Shown here in pieces: positions 54,191 through 62,971 of a stretch of 64,000 nucleotides of DNA. A program made the position numbers and the translations under genes. The DNA comes from Mucilaginibacter phenanthrenivorans (GTDB lineage Bacteria; Bacteroidota; Bacteroidia; Sphingobacteriales; Sphingobacteriaceae), in NCBI RefSeq assembly GCF_024721155.1, contig NZ_JAHVAP010000003.1:620001-684000 (forward strand). Direction: 5' to 3'. Within the stretch, counting starts at the first letter, position 1, and every line of letters begins with the position of its first letter. The notes beneath the pieces were generated by a model, which was not told the DNA's origin, searched no databases, and was given only the letters and a program-made list of their open reading frames with translations.

Positions 54191-54766
54191 ATGCCCGATG
54201 AAAAAAGCTTTTGGACAACCGTGCCGGGAATTATTACCGGCATTGCTGCTATAGTTACCGCTATTACCGGTTTAATTGTGGCATTAAACGGGGCCGGTTT
54301 ATTTAGTAAATCTGCCGTGGCAAACAAGGCAAATACCGAAACAAAACAGGAGGCTAAAAAAGATGCGGATAGTTTGACAGAAAAAAAAGAGGAACCGCAA
54401 AAGCCGGTTGAAAAGCTTAAGCCGGTATTTTCAATGACCGGGGTAAAAATTGAAGATCATGAATACAGTATCCTTGGCTCATCTCTTGAAGCAATAACGC
54501 CTGAAAGTAACTCGCTGACAATTAAAATAAAATACAAAAACAACAGCAATTATTCGCCGGCTACTTTCTGGAACGAAGGTTTCAGGCTGGCTATTGATGG
54601 ATCCCTTACCGCACCTTCAGGAGATTTAAGCGAACTGGTTCAGCGCCATGCCGAGCTGGTTGGCACCGTAACTTTTGAAGTGCCCAACAACGCTAAAGAT
54701 CTTGTTTTTCACATCCTTGATGTTGGAAAAGATATTGCCGTGCCCATAAAACTGACACCTGAATAA
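54191..54766 (+). CDS. Membrane-anchored protein of unknown function
   Basis: 191 residues: one membrane segment near the N terminus (GIITGIAAIVTAITGLIVAL, about 14-34), a charged Lys/Glu linker (about 50-80), and a C-terminal beta-sandwich-like domain (about 85-191, VKIEDHEYSILGSSLEAITP, SNYSPATFWNEGFRLAI) that resembles DUF4352-type extracytoplasmic domains. It follows the small membrane protein by 19 bases. The role is unknown. Confidence 0.65.
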   Translation: MPDEKSFWTTVPGIITGIAAIVTAITGLIVALNGAGLFSKSAVANKANTETKQEAKKDADSLTEKKEEPQKPVEKLKPVFSMTGVKIEDHEYSILGSSLEAITPESNSLTIKIKYKNNSNYSPATFWNEGFRLAIDGSLTAPSGDLSELVQRHAELVGTVTFEVPNNAKDLVFHILDVGKDIAVPIKLTPE

Positions 54767-54803
54767 TGACCCGCCGTTGTGCTGCTTGGCTCAAAGGCCA
54801 AAT

Positions 54804-54868
54804 GCAACAAACTCGAAAGTATTTGCAACATACGCGAAAGTATCTTTTCGGCTATTTATGTCTCTTTG
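54804..54868 (+). promoter_or_regulatory. Tandem operator plus promoter, copy 2
   Basis: GCAACAAACTCGAAAGTAT at 54804-54822 and GCAACATACGCGAAAGTAT at 54825-54843, 21 bases apart, then TCTCTTTG at 54861-54868. The distance to the -7 element equals that in copy 1. Upstream of the serine hydrolase gene. Confidence 0.72.
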
Positions 54869-54937
54869 GGTTCCCTGCCAGGCTTCCCTAAATTAAAGGG
54901 GATCAATTAATAATTAAACAACAAACACTTATTACCT

Positions 54938-56236
54938 ATGAAAACAAACAAGAAATCCGGGATTTGCTCAGTTGCGCTGAATGCTTTGAAATTTACTAAA
55001 ATAGTGGCGGTTGCCGGCGTGCTGCTGGTCGCCGGTTGCGGGAAGGAATCGCCTTCAGTAACTAAAACGAACACCGGCACGGGAACCGGGACTGGCACAG
55101 GAACCGGGACTGGTACAGGAACCGGGACTGGGACGGGTACAGGAACCGGGACGGGCACCACTATCGATACCGTTGCAGCCAGCAAAGTTGCTGTTGCTGC
55201 TGTAGATGACCAGGTAAATGCTTTTATGACTACCTATAACGTTCCTGCATTATCTATTGCGATCACCAAGGGCGAAAAGCTGGTTTATCTGAAAGCTTAT
55301 GGCATCAGTGACCAGTCTAAAGGAACTAAAGCTGTTATTAGCGATCGTTACCGTTTAGCAAGCCTTTCAAAACAGTTTACATCCGTTGCCATAATGAAAT
55401 TGCTTGACCAGGGTAAAATAAAGCTGGAGGACAAGGTATTTGGCGATGGCGCTTTATTGGGTAAAACCTATGGTACCAAAGCCTATGGGCCGCACATCAC
55501 CGACATTACTGTTGACGAGCTGCTGCACCACACCTCCGGGGGCTGGACAAACGACGACAAGGACCCGATGTTCACCAATCCAACAATGACTGCCGCACAA
55601 CTCATCACCTTTACCTTAGATAACCGCCCGCTTGATAATGTGCCGGGCACCACCTATAACTACTCGAACTTTGGGTACTGTATCCTGGGCCGGGTGATAG
55701 AAAAGATCACCGGGCAGACGTATGCAGAAGCCGTAAATACTTTGGTATTAAAACCCATGGGGATTACAGATATGACCATCGGCGGTAACACACTTGCCGA
55801 CAAACAAACAAAAGAAGTTACTTACTACGGCCAGTCGGGCGAGGACCCTTATGCAATGAATGTCAGCCGGATGGATTCGCACGGCGGATGGATCGCCACA
55901 GCTGCAGACCTGGCCAGGTTCCTGGTTTATATTGATAAATTTCCGGTACGTCCGGATATTCTCACCGCATCGGCGCTAAATACTATGTACACCGGCTCAA
56001 CAGCCAATCCGGCTTATGGATGCGGCTGGGGCATTGCAGACAAAAACTATCTTCACACGGGAAGTCTGCCCGGTACGGAAACCGAACAGGCCCGTCTGGA
56101 TAATGGATTTAATTTTGTGGTTTTGACCAACACCCGCAGTTTTAAAAATAATTTTGACTATTACATGGACCAGATCTTCTGGAAGGCTTTAGCCAAAAAT
56201 CCAACCTGGGCAACAGACGATTTGTTCACTAAATAA
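54938..56236 (+). CDS. Class C beta-lactamase-family serine hydrolase, lipoprotein
   Basis: 432 residues. Lipobox LLVAGC (about 33), a Thr-Gly repeat linker of about 26 residues (45-72), then the penicillin-binding/class C fold with SxxK in LASLSKQF (about 146), YxN in TYNYSNFGY and the HTG variant of the KTG box (LHTGSLPG). These are the three classic active-site elements; the substrate may be a D-amino peptide, ester or lactam and cannot be told. It has its own tandem-operator promoter. Confidence 0.92.
   Translation: MKTNKKSGICSVALNALKFTKIVAVAGVLLVAGCGKESPSVTKTNTGTGTGTGTGTGTGTGTGTGTGTGTGTGTTIDTVAASKVAVAAVDDQVNAFMTTYNVPALSIAITKGEKLVYLKAYGISDQSKGTKAVISDRYRLASLSKQFTSVAIMKLLDQGKIKLEDKVFGDGALLGKTYGTKAYGPHITDITVDELLHHTSGGWTNDDKDPMFTNPTMTAAQLITFTLDNRPLDNVPGTTYNYSNFGYCILGRVIEKITGQTYAEAVNTLVLKPMGITDMTIGGNTLADKQTKEVTYYGQSGEDPYAMNVSRMDSHGGWIATAADLARFLVYIDKFPVRPDILTASALNTMYTGSTANPAYGCGWGIADKNYLHTGSLPGTETEQARLDNGFNFVVLTNTRSFKNNFDYYMDQIFWKALAKNPTWATDDLFTK
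55072..55160. repeat. Short tandem repeat encoding a Thr-Gly linker
   Basis: Repeats of a 6-base ACNGGN unit, more clearly 18-24 base multiples of GGAACCGGGACTGG-type sequence, inside the serine hydrolase gene. Length may vary between strains. Confidence 0.85.
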
Positions 56237-56389
56237 CCGTTTAATTTCATTAGCATGTCGTCCGCGGCCGCAGTTAAAGATGTGGCAGCCTCTCAAATAA
56301 TTCAGGTTAAACCGCCTGAAAGGGGCCATTTTTCGCTCTATTTTTTAAGCATTATGTAATCAGGATCAAGGAACCATAAATCTACCAAA

Positions 56390-57433
56390 ATGAAAACACT
56401 TCAAAACCACTTTACATTTAACAGTGTGGAAAACACATTCAAAAGACTCAAAAAGAAGCGAAAAAGCATTGCCAGATCCGCGCTTGCTGCCTTAGTAACG
56501 GGTAGCGTATTAATTAATTTGTATGGTTGCGGAAAACCCTCTAATAACCCTACTCCCCCTGTGGTAAATGTGTCGGCCTGTACTATTGCAAGTGATGTTG
56601 ACCAGGCGCTTGGGCTCCGCAATTTTGAATATGATGATAAAGGCCTTCTTACAAAAATGACAGGTCCCAATTATTATTACGGACCTTTTGTGCGAACTAT
56701 TATACCTGCTAAGGCCATTGACGCCTATCCTACTGAATCGGTTGATGGGCAGGGAAACCATTACTATGGTACTATTAACATCGCCTATACTTACAGTGGC
56801 GGCAGCGGCAATATTTATGATGGCAATCCTCAATTTATGCATCAATTATTTACCGGTTCGAACTCCGGCACCTCTATAAAAACAGACTCCTTGTATCAAT
56901 TTAATTATGACGACGCAAAGAAACATCTGACTTCCGTTTTGATAGCAACTAACGGTTCCAAAGGCGCCGACGGCTTCACGCTTTTCAGATATGAACTCAA
57001 TTTTACCTATGATGCCAATGACAACGTAACACAGGTAAAAATTTTATATGATTACGAGCGGAAGTTCTACGCGCCGCAAACTGGTGAAACCCGTATCGAT
57101 TACCAACAAACTTCTGATGAGTTACTGAATATTACCTATGACGATAAGCCCTCCCCATACACCGCCATCTCAAAATATTGGAAATTTATAGGGGAAGATT
57201 TTAGTGGTTTTATCGCCTACAACCTGGATAAGCTTCGTTTTTGGATAGGCCGTTGCGCAATACTGAGTAAAAACAACCCGGTTAAAATAACCGGCAAGCT
57301 GATAACCGTTGGCGGCCAGCCGGCTGCTACCATTAACTCAACCATTACCTATCAATACAACGAGAAGAATTTTCCGGTGAGCGCGGCACTTGATGGCTCG
57401 GGGATAAATTCTTTCGCCTACAACTGCAAATAG
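56390..57433 (+). CDS. Hypothetical lipoprotein with YD-repeat-like segments
   Basis: 347 residues. A basic N terminus (about 1-40, KRLKKKRKS) precedes the hydrophobic signal and lipobox LYGC, longer than a normal lipoprotein signal. The body has repeated Tyr-Asp motifs (NFEYDDKGLLTKM, NFTYDANDNVTQVKILYDYE), as in DUF4595/YD-like proteins of Bacteroidota. No enzyme motif. It lies between the serine hydrolase and a cupin gene in the same direction. Confidence 0.65.
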   Translation: MKTLQNHFTFNSVENTFKRLKKKRKSIARSALAALVTGSVLINLYGCGKPSNNPTPPVVNVSACTIASDVDQALGLRNFEYDDKGLLTKMTGPNYYYGPFVRTIIPAKAIDAYPTESVDGQGNHYYGTINIAYTYSGGSGNIYDGNPQFMHQLFTGSNSGTSIKTDSLYQFNYDDAKKHLTSVLIATNGSKGADGFTLFRYELNFTYDANDNVTQVKILYDYERKFYAPQTGETRIDYQQTSDELLNITYDDKPSPYTAISKYWKFIGEDFSGFIAYNLDKLRFWIGRCAILSKNNPVKITGKLITVGGQPAATINSTITYQYNEKNFPVSAALDGSGINSFAYNCK

Positions 57434-57493
57434 GCCGGTCACTCAATAGCTGTACAATAAATAAACAGTGTTCTAAAAAATAAAAACAACTAA

Positions 57494-58072
57494 ATGAAAC
57501 GTAATAGCTTCCTTCGCACATTGGCCGTAGCCGGTGCCGTTTTAGCCAACCCATTGAACAGTATTGCCAAAGGCTATGCAAGGCTCCGCGAAAAAACCGG
57601 CTTTAAAACAGATGCCGGGACCGACCGCTATCAAAAACCCATCAACTTGTTTGACGGGGACACTTTTTATACCAAGGTTTCTTCCAAAGACACCGATGGA
57701 GATCTGTACATATATGAATCATCGCGCGTAAAAAAAGGCGGCCCAAATTTGCATTTGCACTACAACCAGGACGAATGGTGGTATATTTTGGAGGGTGAAT
57801 TCCTGATAAAAGTAGGCGATAAAATGCACCATGTTAAACCCGGTGATAGTGTATTTGGTCCGCGGGGCGTACCACATGCTTTTTCGAAAATGGGCGAAGG
57901 TGTTGGCAGGATGCTTACTACTTTTCAGCCGGCAGGTAAAATGGAAGAATGTTTTATAGCAATAAGCGAAGGGCAGATGAAGGGTAGACCTGAAGCCGAG
58001 CAGGACGAATTTAGAAAGCAACATGGCTTTGAACGCGTGGGGCCGCCAATTGATATCCTGAAAGCGTTTTGA
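57494..58072 (+). CDS. Cupin-domain protein with export signal
   Basis: 192 residues. The N terminus MKRNSFLRTLAVAGAV looks like an export signal (RNSF, not a clear twin Arg). Cupin motif 1: HLHYNQDEWWYILEGEFLIKVG; motif 2: PGDSVFGPRGVPHAF. All metal ligands (two His, Glu, His) are present. Function unknown, probably periplasmic. It precedes the NTF2-like gene by 30 bases. Confidence 0.82.
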   Translation: MKRNSFLRTLAVAGAVLANPLNSIAKGYARLREKTGFKTDAGTDRYQKPINLFDGDTFYTKVSSKDTDGDLYIYESSRVKKGGPNLHLHYNQDEWWYILEGEFLIKVGDKMHHVKPGDSVFGPRGVPHAFSKMGEGVGRMLTTFQPAGKMEECFIAISEGQMKGRPEAEQDEFRKQHGFERVGPPIDILKAF

Positions 58073-58102
58073 TGCATACTAACTCCCATTAATAATTAAG
58101 AT

Positions 58103-58585
58103 ATGAAAAGCAGGAGTTTTAAATTTATTGTAATTGGATTATGCTGGCTGTGCAGCTTCAAGGTGTACAGCCAGCAAATAGACACCATCAAAGAAAATAC
58201 AGCGATAAGGCAGCTCATTAAGAATTACGAAGACGCCTGGAACCGGCACGACCCTAAGGGCCTTGCGGATAATTACACTGTTGATGCTACCTGGGTAAAC
58301 TGGTTTGGCGCCTACTATAAAGGGCGCGATGATATCCAATTTCATTACCAGCAGGTACATACCACCTATTTTAAACCAAGCCATTATTATACCCGGGCGA
58401 TAGAAGATATTCAATATTTGAAGCCCGACGTCGCGGTTGTGCATGTCCGTACAGGATTAACGGATGATGCCCGGTATCCAGGCCAAACGTTTGAGTTTCG
58501 CCGAATGATCGTAGTAACAAAACAAAATGGTGTTTGGCTCATCCGGGCCGGTCAGAATGCCAAGCTCGAAAAAGGTGTCAAATAA
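58103..58585 (+). CDS. NTF2-like SnoaL/DUF4440-type secreted protein
   Basis: 160 residues. Signal peptide (1-24, ending SFKVYSQQ) then a cone-shaped NTF2-like domain: YEDAWNRHDPKGLADNYTVD, ATWVNWFGAYYKGRDDI, GQNAKLEK at the end. The SgcJ/EcaC-type group has no fixed function; some are isomerases or small-molecule binders. It lies 30 bases after the cupin gene, in a small export operon. Confidence 0.85.
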   Translation: MKSRSFKFIVIGLCWLCSFKVYSQQIDTIKENTAIRQLIKNYEDAWNRHDPKGLADNYTVDATWVNWFGAYYKGRDDIQFHYQQVHTTYFKPSHYYTRAIEDIQYLKPDVAVVHVRTGLTDDARYPGQTFEFRRMIVVTKQNGVWLIRAGQNAKLEKGVK

Positions 58586-58666
58586 TAAGTAATAGCGCGG
58601 GGCTGTTCCTGATTTGCCAAAAAAATTAGCATATTTGTATGATCAAAAGCAAATCTAAACAGCACA

Positions 58667-60826
58667 ATGACACCCATCCAGGCCCTGCAAAAATATTTTG
58701 GCTATAGTGCGTTCAGGCATCAGCAGGAGGAAATTATCCATCATATTTTAGATAAGAAGGATGTGCTTACCCTGATGCCTACCGGTGGAGGGAAGTCCTT
58801 ATGCTACCAGTTGCCGGCGGTTTTGCTTGATGGATTAACCATTGTGATCTCACCATTGATCGCCCTGATGAAGGACCAGGTTGATGCGCTGAATGTGAAC
58901 GGCATCCCGGCTGCATTTATAAATTCGAGCCAATCCACGCAGGAGCAAATAGACATCAGCACACGGTTAAAAAATAACCAAATCAAATTATTATACCTGG
59001 CCCCCGAACGCTTGTTTGGCAAGGACAGCAAGCTGATAGATTTTTTAAAGACCTTACCCGTTTCGCTCATAGCCATTGACGAGGCGCATTGCATCTCGCA
59101 TTGGGGGCATGATTTTCGGCCGGAATATTTGATGCTGTCGGGCTTTAAACTGGAGTTCCCCAATGTGCCGGTAATTGCACTTACCGCCACGGCAGACAAG
59201 CTCACCAAGAAGGATATCCTTGAAAAGCTCAACCTCCGCAATCCGGCCGTATTTGTATCCTCATTTAACCGCGAGAATATTACCTACCGGGTTCTTCCCA
59301 AGCAAAATAGCTTTAGCCAGCTGCTTGCATTTTTAGAAGATCATAAGGAGGATTCGGGCATTATCTATTGCCTGTCGCGTAAATCGACAGAGAGCCTGGC
59401 CGCTGATTTAAAAGATGCCGGCTTTTTAGCCGAGCCCTATCACGCCGGGTTGGATAATGGTGTTAAGGCGCGAACACAGGAAGCATTTCTGCGCGATGAG
59501 GTACGGATAATAGTTGCCACAATAGCATTCGGCATGGGCATCAATAAATCGAACGTGCGCTATGTGGTGCATATGGATCTGCCAAAAAACATAGAAGGCT
59601 ATTACCAGGAAACCGGCAGGGCAGGCCGTGACGGTCTACCATCCGATGCCATGCTGTTGTTTTCGCCTGGCGATGCCATTAAGCTGAAGCAATTTGCCAT
59701 GGTGGAGGACAACCCCGAGCAAAGCCGCATCATGCTGAAAAAGCTGGACGACATGGTAAACTATTGCCAGCTACACGCCTGTCGCCGTCAATATTTATTG
59801 AAGTATTTTGATGAGGACTTCCCGCCAAACTGTGGTTCCTGCGATTTCTGCCTAACCGAATTTAAAATGTTCGACGCTACGCTCATCGCTCAAAAGGCGC
59901 TGTCGGCAGTGGCGCGATTAAAGGAACGCTTTGGCAGCGTTTATGTAATTGATTTTTTGAGGGGATCGAGAAGTGAAAAGATCCGCCCGGAACATAAGGA
60001 ACTTAAAACCTATGGCATTGGCGCGGAAATCAGCAAGCCGGAATGGCAACGCTACTTCCGCGAGCTTGCCGCGCAGGGTTATTTGCAGGTTACCGACGAC
60101 ATGTACCCGGTAGTAAAGCTTACGCCAAAGAGTGAAGGCGTACTGAAAGGTACAGAGAAGGTTGAGCTGGTTGCGTCGCAGGTTATTGAGGAATACCAGC
60201 CCGCTACAGAGGTGTTACCATATGAAGCCCCACTGTTGGCCGAACTACGGAACATCCGGCGGGATATTGCACAGCATGAAAATGTGCCGCCATATATTAT
60301 ATTATCAGATGCCGGGCTACAGGAAATGGCCACTTACCTGCCGCAAAGCCTTGACGAATTAAGGCTGATCTCCGGCTTCGGCGATATCAAGCTGGCGCGG
60401 TATGGCCGCGAGTTTTTGCTCCCGGTTAAAAGCTATAGTGAGAAAAATGGGCTCTCATCCAAAATGAAGCACAAGGTACCTAAGCGGGAGCGAAAGGCAA
60501 AAACCGGAAGCGGGAATAGAGCATCGGATACTGCACAGGAAAGCTTTACCCTTTACCGTGCTGGCAATACAGTTACCGAAATTGCTACCCAGCGTGGCTT
60601 ATCTCCAACTACCATTGAGGGCCACCTGAGCTTTTATATTTATAAAGGCGAAATGGATGTTTTTGAATTGGTGACACCTGAAAAAATGCCCGCTATTAAG
60701 GATGTGGTTGAAAGCTATGGAGCCGAAAAGCTTTCACCGATAAAGGAGGTTTTGGGTGATGATTTTAGTTATGGCGAGATAAAGGCGGTTGTGGCCTGGA
60801 TGCGGAAAAACGGGGAGATAGCCTGA
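58667..60826 (+). CDS. recQ: ATP-dependent DNA helicase RecQ
   Basis: 719 residues. SF2 helicase: Walker A TGGGKSLCYQLPA (about 39-51), DEAH in AIDEAHCISHWGHDFRPEY (about 140), motif VI region YYQETGRAGRDG (about 317). A zinc-binding RQC part has Cys in CQLHACRRQY and CGSCDFC (about 365-405), then a winged helix, and an HRDC domain (about 515-590). A C-terminal extension of about 120 residues ends in an HTH-like part (TEIATQRGLSPTTIEGHLSFY). It unwinds replication and recombination intermediates. ATG at 58667 follows a weak promoter. Confidence 0.96.
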   Translation: MTPIQALQKYFGYSAFRHQQEEIIHHILDKKDVLTLMPTGGGKSLCYQLPAVLLDGLTIVISPLIALMKDQVDALNVNGIPAAFINSSQSTQEQIDISTRLKNNQIKLLYLAPERLFGKDSKLIDFLKTLPVSLIAIDEAHCISHWGHDFRPEYLMLSGFKLEFPNVPVIALTATADKLTKKDILEKLNLRNPAVFVSSFNRENITYRVLPKQNSFSQLLAFLEDHKEDSGIIYCLSRKSTESLAADLKDAGFLAEPYHAGLDNGVKARTQEAFLRDEVRIIVATIAFGMGINKSNVRYVVHMDLPKNIEGYYQETGRAGRDGLPSDAMLLFSPGDAIKLKQFAMVEDNPEQSRIMLKKLDDMVNYCQLHACRRQYLLKYFDEDFPPNCGSCDFCLTEFKMFDATLIAQKALSAVARLKERFGSVYVIDFLRGSRSEKIRPEHKELKTYGIGAEISKPEWQRYFRELAAQGYLQVTDDMYPVVKLTPKSEGVLKGTEKVELVASQVIEEYQPATEVLPYEAPLLAELRNIRRDIAQHENVPPYIILSDAGLQEMATYLPQSLDELRLISGFGDIKLARYGREFLLPVKSYSEKNGLSSKMKHKVPKRERKAKTGSGNRASDTAQESFTLYRAGNTVTEIATQRGLSPTTIEGHLSFYIYKGEMDVFELVTPEKMPAIKDVVESYGAEKLSPIKEVLGDDFSYGEIKAVVAWMRKNGEIA

Positions 60827-60838
60827 TGCTTCATCGAA

Positions 60839-60871
60839 AGATTTACGAAGTTTTCGAAACTTCGTAAATCT
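60839..60871. terminator. Bidirectional terminator
   Basis: AGATTTACGAAGTTT and its exact complement with a three-base loop TCG; a 15-bp perfect stem between recQ and the convergent small gene. Confidence 0.75.
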
Positions 60872-60878
60872 AATATTA

Positions 60879-61094
60879 TTAAAGCGCTGCCTTAATCTCG
60901 TTCATTACCGCCTGGTGCGAGCTTACGCGGCCGCTCCTGATATCGTCAAGATTTTCGCGGATCACTGCCTTAAGGTCAAGATCATTTTGAAGATCAAATA
61001 ATGCCGACTGGAGCCTTGCCCTTTCATGGTTATCTAACGTTTGCAGGGAAGCGATGATATCGTCGATGTTTAGTTTTTCAGGTGTTGTTGACAT
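60879..61094 (-). CDS. Small antitoxin-like protein
   Basis: 71 residues from the ATG at 61094 (MSTTPEKLNIDDIIASLQ). Helical throughout. The C-terminal part IRSGRVSSHQAVMNEIKAAL resembles the tail of addiction-module antitoxins that pair with ParE/RelE toxins. No toxin gene is downstream: the strand runs into recQ from the other side. It could be an orphan antitoxin or a small regulator. Confidence 0.55.
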   Translation of the reverse strand: MSTTPEKLNIDDIIASLQTLDNHERARLQSALFDLQNDLDLKAVIRENLDDIRSGRVSSHQAVMNEIKAAL

Positions 61095-61504
61095 GCCCGA
61101 ACATACGAATTTATTTTTGAAATTATAATATCCAAGGTTTAAAAAATGAAGCACGGCGTTGAAAAAATTTAACCTTTAGTACTTATTCGTATCTTAACTT
61201 TAAAATATCCGCAGGAGATATGAAAAGGTGGGATGTAATGGAGAGCGATAAATTCCCAGGGAAATCTGAAGCATAAATGACAAGAGGGGTGTCATGCTGA
61301 GGCACAAGCCTGCACTGAGGTTCTCGAAGTGAAGCATGCGGGCAAAGGCCTTTGCACCATGCTTAGCACATGGTCAGGCCTCTGCGCACGTCGTCTTTCG
61401 ACAAGCTCAAGATGACAGCCCCACGCTGTTCAGTATATACGTGTCATGGGCTGCTCGGTCGAACCATCACAGGTCTTTTGACGCCTTAAAAACGTTACGA
61501 ATTT
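61095..61504. other. Intergenic gap holding a dispersed-type repeat
   Basis: 410 bases. The main structure is the repeat at 61290-61417; no gene is supported. Confidence 0.55.
61290..61417. repeat. Dispersed inverted-repeat element with TGTCATGCTGAG ends
   Basis: Starts TGTCATGCTGAG and ends CTCAAGATGACA, its near complement, with TCGAAGTGAAGCATG and CATGCTTAGCACATG inside. I recognise this style as a dispersed intergenic repeat of Sphingobacteriaceae and others. Confidence 0.6.
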
Positions 61505-62554
61505 TTACGGTGTTTGAAACTTGTCCGGGCGGCGGTCTTCGTCGGTAAAGGTCTTATCAACTATCAGGCGGATCACCTCATCAATTTCGTTACCTACGGT
61601 TAACAGGTGCTCAATAATTTCCTGGTTATCCGGGTTGTAAAAATTGGCCCGGTCCATAATAGCAATTAATCCGAGCATACTTGCCACCGGCCTACGCAGC
61701 TCGTGCGAGGTAAGCGAAGCTATATGGCGCAGCCGATTGTTCTGATCAATAATAGCCTGTTCTGTTTTAAGCCTTTGGGTAATATTGCGGGCAAAGCACC
61801 CCACACCGGTTATTTCGCCTTCGTTATTATAAATCGGGTTAAAGTTTATTTCGAACGATAGCACCTCCTTAGTATCAGGGGTAATACTTTCATTTACAAT
61901 GGCATATCTTTCACCGGCAAGTGTGCGTCCGTAATAGCCCTTCCAGGCTTCAATTATTTCTGGCGTGTAGCTGTGTAAATAGGAATAATCGCCCTCCTTT
62001 GGTTCAGTACCTGTTAAATATGCTACCCGGTTGCGATAGGCCTGGTTCATGTACATGTACCGGGTTTCCTTATCAACCGACCAAATCTCATCCTCGGTAT
62101 TGTTTATCAGCGCTTCCAGGCTGTTTTTTGTCCATACCAGCTCCTGTTCACGTTGTTTGGCCTGATCCCTGTATTGCAGCTTCTCGCTGATGTCAGCAGC
62201 AGCAACAATGCGGCAATCGAGGTTCCTGTATTTTACATCGTGGCTGGTGATTTCTGTATAGATAAGGTCGCCGTGTTTGCCTTTATGTTTCCAGACGCCC
62301 GCACTTGATATCCCTCTTTTATTAGATTCCGTTATGCCAATATCCGTAAGGTAGGAATAAAACGCTTCCAGGTTGGATTCATCGCGCAGATCACTGATGG
62401 TAAGTTCCAGGAATTCCGTCTCGGTGTAGCCGTAATTGATGATCGCTGCCTTATTAACCTTTAGGATGCGCAATGAGGCGATTTCAAAAACCCACATGGG
62501 ATTTGGGTTGTCATCAAACAAAAATCCAAGTTCGTTCAGCAGCAGATCAGGCAT
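61505..62554 (-). CDS. PAS-PAS-HisKA protein lacking an ATPase domain
   Basis: 349 residues. A first PAS domain (about 5-120; NPNPMWVFEIASLRILKVN and GYTETEFLELTISDLRD), a second PAS/PAC (about 140-265), then a HisKA-like dimerisation helix with SLTSHELRRPVASMLGLI and an ending GNEIDEVIRLIVDKT. The protein stops there; a HATPase_c domain is absent and none is seen downstream. It can still be a sensor or scaffold that works with other kinases. Short gapped PAS-HisKA proteins of this type are known in Bacteroidota. Confidence 0.85.
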   Translation of the reverse strand: MPDLLLNELGFLFDDNPNPMWVFEIASLRILKVNKAAIINYGYTETEFLELTISDLRDESNLEAFYSYLTDIGITESNKRGISSAGVWKHKGKHGDLIYTEITSHDVKYRNLDCRIVAAADISEKLQYRDQAKQREQELVWTKNSLEALINNTEDEIWSVDKETRYMYMNQAYRNRVAYLTGTEPKEGDYSYLHSYTPEIIEAWKGYYGRTLAGERYAIVNESITPDTKEVLSFEINFNPIYNNEGEITGVGCFARNITQRLKTEQAIIDQNNRLRHIASLTSHELRRPVASMLGLIAIMDRANFYNPDNQEIIEHLLTVGNEIDEVIRLIVDKTFTDEDRRPDKFQTP

Positions 62555-62728
62555 GTTTTAAATTAAGCGCGTTGGCCATAATATAAAGTTAATTTTTTAT
62601 TTTTAATTATCGGGCTGTCTAATGGCCAATAGGCTTTTTTACCCGGCAAATGCCGTAAAACCGACCAAACACTTATTATTTCGCGATAGTAACGATATCT
62701 GTTGATTTTTAAAAGAAGAATTTGAATT

Positions 62729-62874
62729 TAGTGATTGGAGAATAGAGATCAGAGATTAGTAACTTCGCAATGCGATATTACTGACCCTACTTAATTTTCA
62801 ACTGACCTCTAATCTCTGGTCTCTAGCCTCCAACCATAACCAACTAATCTCCAGTCTCTAGCCTCTGATCACTA
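62729..62874. repeat. Large imperfect inverted repeat of GAGATTAGT-type words
   Basis: TAGTGATTGGAGAATAGAGA at 62729-62748 opens a 32-base arm (to 62760) whose complement, with about seven mismatches, is at 62843-62874. Between the arms lies another copy of the words CTCTAATCTCTGGTCTCTAG. Confidence 0.75.
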
Positions 62875-62911
62875 AATGATGAAATCATTTCCAATTAACA
62901 AATATAATACC

Positions 62912-62919
62912 TACCTTTG
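62912..62919 (+). promoter_or_regulatory. -7 element of the rpsP operon
   Basis: TACCTTTG, a perfect TAnnTTTG, about 50 bases before the ATG of rpsP. Confidence 0.65.
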
Positions 62920-62971
62920 CATCCCCGCAGAAAGGACTCCGGGGACAATGTTGAATACATAAAATAAAAAA

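Larger units (their letters stand above)
62555..62971. other. Upstream region of rpsP
   Basis: 417 bases: a 32-base imperfect inverted repeat with a copy between, then the rpsP promoter. No other gene. Confidence 0.6.

Noticed and set aside
55072..55160. Possible CRISPR-like array
   Set aside because: Units are 6 to 24 bases, without spacers, and are coding.
54907..55185. Antisense frame encoding a Val-Pro repeat
   Set aside because: It is simply the complement of the Thr-Gly linker DNA of the serine hydrolase.
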